DNA of 64,000 nucleotides from Acanthosepion lycidas (GCA_963932145.1 OZ010595.1:88376581-88440580); one strand, 5' to 3'; positions 35,300-47,294 are shown, counted from the stretch's first letter. The notes: a model not told the origin generated them from the sequence alone. Numbers and translations are program-made.

Positions 35300-36175
35300 A
35301 ACTAAGTTTTATCGTCAAAATGTTCATTTTATTATTAAGAGGAAAGACAGAAGTATTTCTTATTAAATTTTTAATCCTTTCTAGCACGTTTGAAATCTTG
35401 GTTAAAAATCTTTTCTTTCTTTTTTTGTCAACGGTCGACATAATATTTATGATTAGCGTTATAGCACCTTTTTTCAGGTGAAAAACAGATTGATTTAGAA
35501 ATTCTTGCAAAAATCAAATAATTGAATTTTAAAAAAACTTTCAGAAAGTATTCATAAATGAATTAAATTATTTTCTTTTTTTTTTTATAAAATCTCCGTA
35601 AAATTTAATTTTTTTAACACGTTAGCCACCATTTACTTAATTTCATAAAATTCCAGAAATTAAATTTCAGTCGCAAAATATTTTTTTAAATTTTAAAACA
35701 GGACTCCTTGGAGAATGTAAATCACTTTTTTCATACTATACATTTTCTGAAATGATATAGTATGATTCCTGTCACGAATCGTATAATGAAAACTGTAATA
35801 AAACTATATTATTTAATTAGAAAAGCTTTTAATTACTCTTATAAAATAAGATTTATTAAGGGCAATATTGTCTGAATAAATCTTTTTTCGATGAATGATG
35901 AATTTTTAATAGAGTTCTTTCAATTTTTTTTCCAATTTTACTTATATAAGAATTTAAATCGTTTAAAAATGTGCATTACTTTAATCCGGTTGGTGATATC
36001 GTTATTATTAGGTCGGTGCAAAAATAATGAGGTAATAATGTCGTTTTTGACCTTAAAAAATACGTCAAAAAACGACATTATTACGTCATTATTTTTGCAC
36101 CAACCTAATAACTGGAAACTATTTACGAATCAAAAATTGAAAATCTTAATAAAAGTCATTTCGCACCAAGATTTT

Positions 36176-36233
<58 letters not shown>

Positions 36234-36830
36234 TTGTGTGTGTGTAGAAACATTCCCATTTTCGTAAGTATGGGAGTCCATCATGTGTTTTAAGTGTTGT
36301 CCTCCCTTAAAAAATTGGTCTTCTGCAATTCTTTCAATATTTCTGTGTTTCGTCGTGGTTACGTCTCAACAGGTTTTGAAAATCATTCTTTCAAAGTTTT
36401 TACATTTAAAGTAATTATTACTTTTTTTAAAAATTCCTATTTCATTAAATTATTTTATTTTATCGATTTATTATAGTGTGGGTCATAAAGAATTTTTTTT
36501 AGTTTCCCTTACTTAAGAAAGAACCTGGAGACGAAACCCAATATAATTCTACTAAAAAATCATTTTTACTTTTATTCAAATTAAAGTTTTCTTATTCAAT
36601 TTCGATTTGAAGTTCTTATTTTTTTTTAATTTGAGTGTCATTTTCAAAATTTGCTTTCAAATTATTTTTACTTTAACTCCAATTTCATGAAAAATTGGTT
36701 AGTAGATTTTAATTTTTAATTTTCTTTAAGTTTGTTCCTTTTTTTGTGATAGTTATGATGAAAACAGCGTAAGGCTATAATGTTAAAGTAACTAAAATTC
36801 AATAAAATATTAGATGATTGCTGAAAATAT
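35300..36830 (-). repeat. AT-rich repeat R-E, copy 3, inverted and carrying a MITE
   Basis: On the minus strand its order matches copies 1 and 2: TCTAATATTTTATTGAATTTTAG near 36800, then GATATCACC and GGATTAAAGTAATGC near 35990, then AATTAAATAATATAG near 35810. It carries MITE copy 3 and a T-run/GT-run block at 36180-36245. Confidence 0.65.
36008..36108. mobile_element. MADE1-like palindromic mariner MITE, copy 3 (101 bp)
   Basis: Begins TTAGGTCGGTGCAAAA, ends TTTTGCACCAACCTAA, with TA at 36006-36007 and 36109-36110. One substitution in the left end and a few in the left half separate it from copy 4. Confidence 0.92.
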
Positions 36831-37365
36831 GCTAATTTTTAAACATTGCTAGGTAGTAAAAAAACAAAAACAAAGCGTCCACATATTTCGCAAATTTATG
36901 TCAATTTCTAGTCAACCATACTTACATTTCCAACACTTTAGGCAGTCAATCAATTAAAACGTAGGAAAACAAGACGCCGAAGTTAAGAAATGCTTGTATA
37001 CTATGATTTATGCTATACGTTACTAATAGTTGTTCCACATCAGATTAATTTAACTTTAAATTTGATAATTTTCCTCAAATAACGTGTTACAGATATATGC
37101 ATATTTTATTTTTAGAAGATTTTTAAAACCGAGAAATAACATTGTTTACAAATATGTCAAAATTGCCGTTATTTATCGATTTTCTGAAATCGGTCAAAAA
37201 TTTGAGATTCCAAACAATATAATTTCTGTTTGAAATACACCAGAGTATATTGCTTCCTGGAAATTGAATCATGTAGGTTTCAATTAAATCTAAAAAGAAA
37301 GAATGTCTTTTCATTTTTAAAAATTCATTTTAAACCTTATCAAAATTTTAGTTGAGGTCCCTATG

Positions 37366-37408
<43 letters not shown>

Positions 37409-37462
37409 GGGTACTATTCATTTCCTTCTATTTGCATCTAACAATCCGTACCCGGTTCATCA

Positions 37463-37519
<57 letters not shown>

Positions 37520-38196
37520 TCTCTGCTATCTCTTAGCATCCGATCTATCTATCTATCTATCTATCTTTACCTCATACACCACTTCTATTTCTTATTATTT
37601 TTCATCGATCTGCGTTTGTCAGCCTTCATATCTTTATATTTTAAAAACGTCTCTTTATCATATCTCTCTCTATCCAACTTAGCATTCATGTACTTGTAAA
37701 ATATACCGATTTTTTCTACCTTTGTTAGTCTTTGTGACTAATCGGCGGTTGCCTCTGATTAAACAACTGGAATTTCAATGCAGAACATCAAAGCAGGTAA
37801 ATGTTCCTCACTTGATAGATTAGGGAACCAATATTTCTACACTCCTTAGCAGTCAGTACATGCGTGCACAGGTAAAAAGCATTAATGCTGACATGCTACA
37901 AGCAGCTGTTTAACTCACTTTGACCACAGTTATTAATAATTGATCTCCGTCTAATAGCATTAATCAATGAACTGTTTTTATTCAGTTCTATCACATCATG
38001 CCATATATCAAATATCTGTTCATGAGAGTCGAATCAGATGTCGCTATCAATAATCAATTTAAGCGGGTTGTGATCAAAGGTCGATTTATAATCTATAAAC
38101 ACCTGTTTATAATCTAATGACATTATATTATTGATGGCCTCTTAATACATGATGGGAAGCCAATTACTGCTTACACTTTCTCTCTCCCTATCTTTT

Positions 38197-38300
<104 letters not shown>

Positions 38301-38732
38301 TATTAGGAAAATTAATGACAAAGTGGAAAAGACATTGTGTAACGTGCTTCGTCCTTTAGGAATTAATCGGGCTAATGTGATGTTTGTGTTGATGCAACTA
38401 CACATTTGCATAAAGGGAATATAAAAAAAATGGTGTTTATATTTATGCAGAGATATGGAACGCTGAAAATGCTGAGGCGCTGAAATTTTAAACTTTTAAA
38501 TTTCATTCTATTTTGGTTTTATTCTAGATGTCTCTGGGTATGTGGTCAGGCCAATTTTGTTTAGTTTCTTTTTGTTTTGGCTTATATTTTTGCTCTTTTG
38601 CTATTAATTGAAATTTTTTTCTCTTTTGCTATTACGTTTAAGTTTATATGACTTTTGTTATTTATTTTTCTCTCTCATTTTTCCTATCATTGTTCTGGTA
38701 TATAAAAATTGATGTATCATGATCTCGCTCCC

Positions 38733-38791
<59 letters not shown>

Positions 38792-38815
38792 TGAACATAG
38801 AAGTCAACACTTAGA

Positions 38816-38854
38816 GGCGACAGTCTGTTTCATGCTATATGCAATCATCAGGCC
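38816..38854 (-). ncRNA. hammerhead ribozyme candidate, PLE-B left arm
   Basis: On the minus strand: GGC, CUGAUGA (38845-38851), a TGC/GCA stem with loop AUAUA, GAAAC (38827-38831), a GAC triloop closed by A-U and C-G, GUC (38819-38821), then GCC. Stem I is GGC with GCC. All invariant core bases are present; a U-U mismatch at the base of stem II is the only weak point. Confidence 0.6.
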
Positions 38855-38913
38855 ACATATGCTGTTATTTTTCTCGGCTATTTATATATTTGTGCCATGC
38901 TGTCGGTGCAGCT

Positions 38914-39902
38914 AACATAGATATAAAAACTAACCTAAACGAAGTAGATTTTCTAGATGTTACCTTCAACCTAAGAGAAGGCACATATTAACCCTATAGA
39001 CAACCTAATGACAAACCACTCTACATACACACATCTTCAAACCATCCACCTTCTATAATCAAACAGATACCAAAATCGATTAACCGCAGGCTCTCTGACA
39101 ATTCCTCCAATGAATCCCTATTTAACAAAGCTAAGAAAGACTATGAAATGGCCCTAAAAGATAGCGGATTCCCAGCAATACTCACATACTCACCACAGAA
39201 TACAAAAAAGGCCAACAGGAGAAGAAATATCATATGGTTCAACCCAACGTACATCAAGAACAAAAAAACAAACGTAGGAAATATATTCTTCAAACTCTTA
39301 CACAAACACTTCCCAGAATCAAGCACCTTACACAAGATATTCAACAAAAACACAGTAAAAATCAGCTACAGCTGCACCGATAGCATGGCACAAATAATAA
39401 AAAAGCACAATAGGAAAATTATCAACAAACCACACGAACAAATTAAACCCACGTGCAACTGCAGAATGAAGAACGAATGTCCCTTAAACGGAAATTGTTT
39501 ACAAAACAACGTAATATACCAAGCCACGATAAAATCACCAGATAATGAAGAAAAAGTATACATAGGAGTAACTGAAGGACCCTGGAAACAAAGAAATTAT
39601 ACACACAAAACATCTTTCACAAATAGTAAATATGCGAACAGTACAATGCTTTCTGAGTATATCTGGGAAATTAAAACAAAACACACATCACACCAAAAAT
39701 ATCTTGGAAGATAAGGAAAAAATTATCAGCCTACAACAACCAATCAAAAACTTGCAAACTTTGCTTGGAGGAAAAAATAGCTATCATTACTTTCCCCGAC
39801 CAAAATAAATTATTAAACAAAAGATCCGAGCTCATCTCAAAATGCAGACATGAAAATAAATTTTTACTACGTAACCTAAAAAATGAAAAACGGAAAAAAT
39901 AA
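38914..39902 (+). pseudogene. Penelope-like reverse transcriptase C-terminus and GIY-YIG endonuclease
   Basis: The reading frame starts inside the RT, so the copy is 5'-truncated. VDFLDVTFNLREGTY is followed by a stop near 38998, then PYRQPNDKPLYIHTSSNH and KSINRRLSDNSSNESLF, typical of the region after RT motif C in PLEs. The endonuclease has CNCRMKNECPLNGNC (a Cys-rich knuckle before the domain), VIYQATI and VYIGVTEG (the GIY and YIG strands), KQRNYTHKTSF and NSTMLSEYIWEIK. A frameshift near 39700 moves the tail (SAYNNQSKTCKLCLEEKIA, RSELISKCRHENKFLLRN) to another frame ending at 39902. The protein would nick target DNA and prime reverse transcription there. Confidence 0.88.
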
Positions 39903-40402
39903 AATAAAAACAAATAAATATACTAATAAACAAAATAACAATAAAAAAAAATAATTAGAAATAAAACATAAATAAATACAATGTTACTTAAAAATCGAAA
40001 ACCGAAAAGAGAAAATATACAAGTAAAATAAATTGACCTAAATTCATCCAAGTAAATAAATAAACAAACCAATCCCAAATAAAGATAATGAATTAAAAAC
40101 TGTTCCCGCCAAAATAATACTTAGAATGAACTGCAACAATCAACCCCAAAATTGAACAAATAGCTTTAATTAAATTCTCAAACCAAAACAAAACTGTTAA
40201 ATAAGTGATATAAACAAATTTTTACTACGTTAATAAATAAATAAAATAAGAAACAAAAAATAAAAAATAAAAACAAGCAATATAATTTGACCCAAATAAA
40301 TAAACAAACGACTTCCGATAAAATAACCGCCATAATAGAATACTCACAATGCACCACTAACCCGTATATATATAAATAGCCGAGAAAAATAACAGCATAT
40401 GT

Positions 40403-40441
40403 AGCCTGACGATTGCATATAGCATGAAACAGACTGTCGCC
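40403..40441 (+). ncRNA. hammerhead ribozyme candidate, PLE-B right arm
   Basis: AGC, CUGACGA (40406-40412), TGC/GCA stem with AUAUA loop, GAAAC (40426-40430), GAC triloop, GUC (40436-40438), GCC. The core is complete; stem I has two pairs and one A-C mismatch. Confidence 0.55.
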
Positions 40442-40589
40442 TCTAAGTGTTGACTTCTATGTTTACTTTTATATTTACACACGCTCTATCTCTGATATTG
40501 AGCACTTTATTCCATAAATATAGCACACCTTAAGACTATATTTCTTTATATATATATATTAAGCATTTCGCCCCAAGGCGGGAGTGCCA

Positions 40590-40790
40590 CTAGTAAGCAA
40601 GAGAGTGCAAGTAAAGGAAAAAAACTGGTTATAAGTGTTGAGGAAAGGATAAAAAGAAGAACAGGGATCAAGCCAACAGAAGATGTCGATTGACATTACA
40701 TTTAAATTTTTAAAGATTATAGTTATAAGGGAAGCCAGTAAGAGGAAGGGTGTTCCACTGTCGGGAAGTACAATATGAAGTGGACACTGA
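40590..40790 (-). pseudogene. CR1/jockey-like LINE C-terminal tail, right-arm copy
   Basis: Inverted counterpart of 28640-28800 with roughly 95% identity by eye. It encodes the same WN(T/S)LPLT..FPYN motif on the minus strand. It is followed on the plus side by a PLE-like 3' tail (ATACGCTCTATTTCTGATAT) ending at (TA)n 41072-41113. Confidence 0.55.
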
Positions 40791-41067
40791 GGTTAACACT
40801 AAGCAGTGATAGTTTGTTTCATGCCTGAACACAATTTTCATTCTGTGTTTATTCATATACGCTAGACAATGGTGTATCATGGATAGCATGTTCTATTGTA
40901 TTATCTAAATGGTTATTGGCTGGGTGGTAACGGTTATATTTCAAATAATTCTAGATGCTATTCAGCAGAAATCATTTTGGATATTTCTATTTGCATACGC
41001 TCTATTTCTGATATAGACCACTTTATCTATAATTATACCATACCTTAAAACTATATTTTTATCATCT

Positions 41068-41157
<90 letters not shown>

Positions 41158-41464
41158 AATAAAATGTCATGAAATAATAACTCCCTAATCTCCACCCTTT
41201 GTGCTGAATTTTTTATGTAGCATAGATCTGACAATTGATTGGTCGATCAAGGCAAACACACTAGTCTATTTTAATTCTGACCTTGTGTTTTCTCACTCCA
41301 ACCTTTATTTTTCCCAAAAGAGGTAACAGTTTGCTTTTGAAATTTTCTTGGAAATAATTTAATCACCAGTCACTTACCATCGACTGAAGCAGCACAACGT
41401 AGTGCCAAAACACGAAAGCTATTGTGTAGTGCTTTCAATCTCTTATAATAATAATAATAATAAT

Positions 41465-41519
<55 letters not shown>

Positions 41520-41522
<3 letters not shown>

Positions 41523-41999
41523 GCTTGTTACTTGTACGGACGGTTATTTTTTGAAATAATCCTGTGTGTCCTCAATGCAACCCGAGCAAGTGCTTCAAGG
41601 ATAACTTTAAGGACACACCTAAAAATTCAACGTAGATAATAAAACCTAGGAACATCTTACATTAGACAGGAATATGTGAAGCAATTTGATTCCTGTTGGG
41701 GTAGAATGAGAATTACAGAGTTCCTTACGTTGGACTGAAACGATCTGGTAGATATATGAAAGGAATCAATCTTCTTCCCGAGAACTATACAAAGAAAACA
41801 TTCTCGTGTAATGGTCGTGATCTTACCTACTTTTGGAGAGGATGCCTCCTTGGACAAAAACTTGAGCACAATCACCCACACCTTCTACCAATATGATACC
41901 AAGTAGAATTTTTTGTACAGCATTTGTGAGAAAGTGTGTAGGTCAGCTAATGGACTCTGTCGGCACGATAAAACAAAACATCCAGATAATCAGGATGCT
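41520..41999. other. no recognisable gene
   Basis: Between two repeats, outside the inverted-repeat arm. A 74-codon open frame on the minus strand (41657-41881) has no motif I recognise and no supporting context. Confidence 0.35.
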
Positions 42000-42785
42000 G
42001 TCTGCGATCTAATGTTTTATTGAATTTTAGATAGTATGGCTTTCAATTTGCTATATTTATCGCTCTTATTTTCTCATAATGTCCTATATGAACATCCGTA
42101 TCTGCAAAAATCGGCACGTTTGTACATAAAAAAAAAAATTCAAAATTCAAAATTCTTTTAAAAATATTTACGCTTGATGATTTTTAATAATCTTTTCAAT
42201 TAATGATTAGTAAATATAGTTTTGATTTAACTAAATATAATTTTTCGCTTAATAACAATATCACTTATCTGGATTAAAGTAATGCAGAATTTTAACCGAT
42301 TTGAATTATAATTAAAATTTAAAAATGGAAAAAGTTCTTGTAAAAATCATTATTCATCAAAAAAAAAATTCTTAAGTCAATAGGGTTTACAATAAATTTT
42401 ATTTATAAGAGAAATTAAATGCTTTTCTAATTAAATAATGTCATAGTTTTATTACAGTTTTTACTTTAGGATTCGGAGCAGATTTTCAGGAAATGAGTAG
42501 TAGCTTGAAAAAAAAATGAATGATTTATATTATCCAAAGAATCCTGCTTTTCACTAATAAAACAACTTTAAGATTGAAATGTAAATTCTCGAAATTTCGT
42601 CAAATTAAGTAAGTGGGCCTAACAGGTGTAAAAAAAAATTAGCAAGATTTTCTAAAAACAATTTAAAAAATAAAAAAAATTTAAATTCATTTGTAAATAA
42701 TTCCTGAAAGTTTATTTAAACTCCGACAATTATTTGATTTTTGCAAAAATTTCTAAATCCATGTGTTTTTCACATTTAATTATTG
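42000..42785 (+). repeat. AT-rich repeat R-E, copy 2, uninterrupted
   Basis: Matches copy 1 across the point where the latter carries a 907-bp insertion. It provides empty sites for that insertion (near 42280) and probably for MITE copy 3 (near 42250). Confidence 0.8.
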
Positions 42786-42839
42786 TAGGCTAAAATATTT
42801 TAGACAACAATAATTAAATAAACAAGACTTAACACACAA

Positions 42840-42965
42840 TTTTTATTCATCAACACGAGAACATGTATCTCGAAACGGTCAGAATATACTCAGCACCCGA
42901 AGATTGCAAGATCGCATGAAGCTCTGAGTCGTGCTATCGACGTTGGATATTATATATATTCACTA

Positions 42966-43039
<74 letters not shown>

Positions 43040-43135
43040 AGAGAGAAAGAGAGAGATAAGTATGTAAGTGTGGATATAAACCAAATAATTAGATATTAGT
43101 AACTTTATACGGTTGCGTTTAGTTGCACTATAAAC

Positions 43136-43205
<70 letters not shown>

Positions 43206-43320
43206 TTATACCCATTATATTTAGGAGCTACACATATCTGAGTAGACATGACACATTGGTTTTTTAAACAATATATTTTTTCCAGTGTTTACTTAAACAC
43301 ATGCATCTCCTAGTATAACG

Positions 43321-43371
<51 letters not shown>
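42840..43371. repeat. three (TA)n tracts with intervening short repeats
   Basis: TA tracts at 42971-43035, 43138-43201 and 43327-43371. Upstream at 42851-42883 CGAGA/TCTCG form a 5-bp stem followed by GAAAC and GGUC, the 3' half of a hammerhead core without a good CUGANGA. It may be the terminal repeat of the PLE that follows. Confidence 0.5.
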
Positions 43372-43374
<3 letters not shown>

Positions 43375-44073
43375 TACAAAGTAATTCAAATCTTAAAAAC
43401 ACAAAAAAGCTAATAATGAAACTATAGCCTCACTTGTTGAAAGTGCTTTTACGAATGTCTCAGAGAAACGATTTGTGTAATTAGAAAGAATGTCTCCAAA
43501 GACGCATCTCTCTGTCAACTAAAAATTAAATCGAATATATTACGAAAACTATTTTTCACTTGTAACAAAGAGGTGCCCTTCTATGGCCATCAAAATAACA
43601 TCTACGTACAACGTTTTAACGTTTCCATGTTACAAGGTTCAGTTCTGGTACCAACATTTAGTAACTTCTACATGGCTAAAATTGAAAATAAGTTATTTAA
43701 TACCACTAAAAAAACCTTCATCTCCCTAAGATACGTAGATGATATTCCCATCTTAGTTAAAAACATAGATGAAAAATACATGAAATTCAAAAACTTAACA
43801 ATAAACTCTGTTCTTAAATTCACATATGAACTTAACAATAACAATAAAATTCTTTTTCTTGATATATTGATAGACACCAATATTAATTTATTTACTACCA
43901 CCCCATATAAAATCTAACTAGCATAAACACGTGCATTCTAAACGATAAAAGTGAATATCCTGACTATTACAAAATAGCTGTTATATAAAAGTTAATAAAC
44001 AATACAAAAATCTTTTACGAAAAAATCCCACACTGAATTAAAATAACATTAAACAAACTCTTATTATCTGTCT

Positions 44074-44929
44074 ATATTTCTGAGATGAGGTATTATGTAC
44101 ATTATTTACATTATTCGGACTATTGTCCTCATCTTTGTCGACATATTTATTATAATGTTTCGGCCTTTCAGTATCTCTCTATATTTCTGAGATGAGGTAT
44201 TATGTACATTATTTACATTATTCGGACTATTGTCCTCATCTTTGTCGACATATTTATTATAATGTTTCGGCCTTTCAGTATCTGTCTATATTTCTGAGAT
44301 GAGGTATTATGTACATTATTTACATTATTCGGACTATTGTCCTCATCTTTGTCGACATATTTATTATAATGTTTCGGCCTTTCAGTATCTGTCTATATTT
44401 CTGAGATGAGGTATTATGTACATTATTTACATTATTCGGACTATTGTCCTCATCTTTGTCGACATATTTATTATAATGTTTCGGCCTTTCAGTATCTGCC
44501 TATATTTCTGAGATGAGGTATTATGTACATTATTTACATTATTCGGACTATTGTCCTCATCTTTGTCGACATATTTATTATAATGTTTCGGCCTTTCAGT
44601 ATCTGCCTATATTTCTGAGATGAGGTATTATGTACATTATTTACATTATTCGGACTATTGTCCTCATCTTTGTCGACATATTTATTATAATGTTTCGGCC
44701 TTTCAGTATCTGTCTATATTTCTGAGATGAGGTATTATGTACATTATTTACATTATTCGGACTATTGTCCTCATCTTTGTCGACATATTTATTATAATGT
44801 TTCGGCCTTTCAGTATCTGTCTATATTTCTGAGATGAGGTATTATGTACATTATTTACATTATTCGGACTATTGTCTTCATCTTTGTCGACATATTTATT
44901 ACAACGTTTCGTCCGTTGTACGCTCCGGC
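44074..44929 (-). repeat. eight tandem 107-bp units derived from the PLE-A terminal repeat
   Basis: Units start at 44074, 44181, 44288, 44395, 44502, 44609, 44716 and 44823 (ATATTTCTGAGATGAGG). They are nearly identical. Each contains, on the minus strand, a shortened hammerhead-like string CUGAAAGGCCGAAAC with stem II deleted; only the last unit continues into the full form. Confidence 0.95.
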
Positions 44930-45132
44930 CTTCTTCAGGTGGTTGGAATGCCGAACTGAACCCTTTATTTCGCTCACTGGGGTAGACTGCTCTAGTTCCA
45001 CGTGCCATGTTTAATGGACGTTAGTTATCAGTTATCTCCTGTTAATTTTCCCTCTGAAAGTTCTCCATTGCTTTGCCGGGTATTGAACTCACACTCTTTG
45101 GGTTCTGTCACTGGACCTAACCAACACCTTGA

Positions 45133-45235
45133 GGCCACATGGCACAGTGGATAAAGGCGTTGGTTAGATCCAGTGACAGGACCCAAAAAGTGCGAGTTCT
45201 ATACCCGGTTAAGGCAGTGGAGAATTTGGAGAGGG
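45133..45235 (+). other. tRNA-like head of the PLE-A composite
   Basis: GGCACAGTGGATAAAGGCG resembles an A box region and GTGCGAGTTCTATACCC a B box, about 55 bp apart as in tRNA-derived SINEs. The same head occurs near 32915, 62150 and 60640 on the plus strand. Confidence 0.5.
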
Positions 45236-45849
45236 GAATTAACAGGAGATAGCTGATGATTGATATCTATATTGTATTCAATACCTGGTTAAGGCAATGG
45301 AGAACTTGGAGATAACTGATAACTGGCATCCATTAAACATGGCACGTGGAACTAGAACAGTCTACCCCAGTGAACGAAATAAAGGGTACAGTTCGACATT
45401 CCAACAACCTGAAGAAGGCCGGTGCGTACAACGACCGAAACGTTGTAATAAATATGGCGACAAAAATGAGGACAATAGTCCGAATAATGTAAATAATAAA
45501 CTCTTATTAATAATGACTCTCCTAATTATATTGTTGATGAACAAATTAGACAAGTTTTTAAAAATATTAACATAAATAAAAAAGAACATAATACTTTTTC
45601 GAATAACGCTAAACATATCAACCTAATATACCGCAATCAAATACACTCTGATTACAAACAAGATGAAAAGAAACACATAAGTACTAATATATACTACACT
45701 GATCCCAGAAAAAAATACTTATAAGCTATACTAAATTTAATACAACTAACTTAATCATCCGTAAAAACTCTTCTCCGTCAACTAATGTTTTGTAAAAGAC
45801 TAACATTGTGTATCAATTTAAATGTCCTTTGGAAGATTTTACGTCTGAG

Positions 45850-45908
<59 letters not shown>

Positions 45909-46421
45909 GTTGGTTTCACAACAACATTATCATTACATATGTCAAATACAACTTTTATCACAAAACATTTAAATGAACATTCCTGTCCATATTCAGGATT
46001 AGAGAAATATTAATTGACAAGTATACCCCACCATGAAAATATAAACAAAAACTTAAATTACTTTAGGCCATCTATATAAGAAAAATACAACAAACACTAA
46101 ATAAGATTATGTGTCGTCTAGCAACAAATTTTTAAATGTCTATAACAGCAATGTTTAAAATACTTAAATTGTAATTAAAAAAATACAATTATATAAATTA
46201 AAGTTACCTCCCTTAGATAAAACATAACAGCTTTAACAGTTGATTTTTAAATTAGTTATAACGAAGCGCGTTCATATGTGTTTATAATTATAACAAAACG
46301 CGTTTCATGCGCATTTCCGAAAAAAAAATCACAATTATCAATTACATTCATTTTTTGTCCTTAATAATTCACGCCTGAAGTATATATACAAATATAGGTA
46401 ACTATACTCGTTTCGAAAAAG

Positions 46422-46426
<5 letters not shown>

Positions 46427-46497
<71 letters not shown>
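46427..46497. repeat. (TA)n microsatellite
   Basis: Pure TA repeats of about 70 bp. Confidence 0.97.
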
Positions 46498-46499
<2 letters not shown>

Positions 46500-46739
46500 T
46501 TATGAACAGAAAGCTTTTTTTAACAAAATCAAATTCTAGATCATGTTTCATTATCACTTTTGCAAATAGGGCCTATACGCAAGAGACAATTACATTTCTG
46601 GTATTTTTCTTTCGTTTAATAAAGAATTTCGGGCAATATTTATTCTCTATATATCGGGTTTCCTAGTTATATTTGTGCAGATAGGATTTTTATCAATAGT
46701 CTCGCTTCATAGATTTTTTTTTTTATCATTATTCTCTCT

Positions 46740-47230
46740 TTTTTTATATTTTCTTGTAGAGGCCGACCACTTTTGGTTTGGTTTGTTTTACGGTATATCA
46801 ACCTCAATGGGTTATTTAAAAATATGTAGCTGGTAATATCTTTTTTCAAAAATGTATTTCTGGTAATATTTTTTTTGCAAAGTATTTCTAGTATTAAAAC
46901 CATTTTTTTTACACTTTCATAGTATTTTGACCCCAGTTTGGGGGTTAACTATTTGCACATAGCTGGAACCCTAACAAGTTCTACTCGGGTCAGGGTTGAC
47001 CTGTGAACACCAGCAATTAATAGATGGTCCCATGCACCTCAAAACCTCCTGTGCGGAGGCCTTGTTGTTGGACGTAATTTATCGTGATACCCAGGACGCG
47101 GATGTAGTTTATCGTCTTACCCAGGACGCGGATGTAGTTTATCGTCTTACCCAGGACGCGGATGTAGTTTATCGTCTTACACAGGACGCGGATGTAGTTT
47201 ATCGTCTTACACAGGACGGGCCGTTTTCAG
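46740..47230 (+). repeat. R-D repeat, copy 1, with five 30-bp minisatellite units
   Basis: The copy starts with a TTTTACGGTATATCAACC block and an (AGCTGGTAATAT) segment, then GGGGGTTAACTATTTGC, TCGGGTCAGGGTTGACC and CCTCAAAACCTCC. It ends in five 30-bp units at 47071-47220 (GATGTAGTTTATCGTCTTAC). The open frame through the units (DADVVYRLTQ repeated) is a by-product of 30 being divisible by three. Confidence 0.8.
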
Positions 47231-47294
47231 AAAGAAGGGAAATGATTTCTCATTACTTTCTTCATGGTTTAGAATTCAAGGTTTTTCCTTCTCT

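Larger units (their letters stand above)
38786..40556 (+). mobile_element. Penelope-like element PLE-B, 5'-truncated, with inverted terminal repeats
   Basis: Arms 38786-38890 and 40369-40472 are inverted copies of about 100 bp. The interior encodes the end of the RT region and a GIY-YIG endonuclease; a long A-rich 3' region follows (39903-40370). A unique tail (ACACGCTCTATCTCTGATAT, CATAAATATAGCACACC) ends at a short TA run. The whole unit interrupts a (TA)n tract that is intact in the left arm. PLEs are known to carry terminal repeats in direct or inverted arrangement. Confidence 0.85.
44067..45497. mobile_element. PLE-A composite inserted in PLE-C with 12-bp target duplication
   Basis: The duplication AAACTCTTATTA lies at 44055-44066 and 45498-45509. 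The insert contains eight tandem 107-bp units, a full minus-strand PLE-A unit (to about 45015), paired tRNA-like heads in opposite orientation (45050-45125 and 45133-45235) and a plus-strand PLE-A unit (45320-45497). No coding capacity is seen. Confidence 0.85.
43430..46090 (+). pseudogene. Penelope-like element PLE-C reverse transcriptase/GIY-YIG pseudogene, nested insertion inside
   Basis: The RT is readable from LKIKSNILRKLFFTCNKEVP through SVLVPTFSNFYMAKIENKL to the catalytic RYVDDI (43729-43746) and KILFLDILID. It then shifts frame (CILNDKSEYPDYYKIAVI) and is cut at 44066 by a 1.4-kb insertion. Coding resumes at 45510 (YIVDEQIRQVFKNIN, YRNQIHSDYKQDEKKH, YYTDPRKK), the usual linker to the endonuclease. 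The endonuclease is split by a (TA)n tract at 45861-45905; after it come VGFTTTLSLHMS, TKHLNEHSCPYSG and a C-terminal trace to about 46090. Multiple stops make it dead. It is a different family from PLE-B. Confidence 0.8.

Noticed and set aside
34601-35366. Two overlapping open frames of 231 and 243 codons
   Set aside because: They run through TTTC, TC, TATC and TA microsatellites and encode only Phe/Leu/Ser/Tyr/Ile runs. Open length is explained by simple-repeat composition.
44074-44929. Possible CRISPR-like array (eight regular units)
   Set aside because: Units are contiguous and identical with no variable spacers, and the context is eukaryotic transposon DNA. It is a tandem repeat from a PLE terminal repeat.
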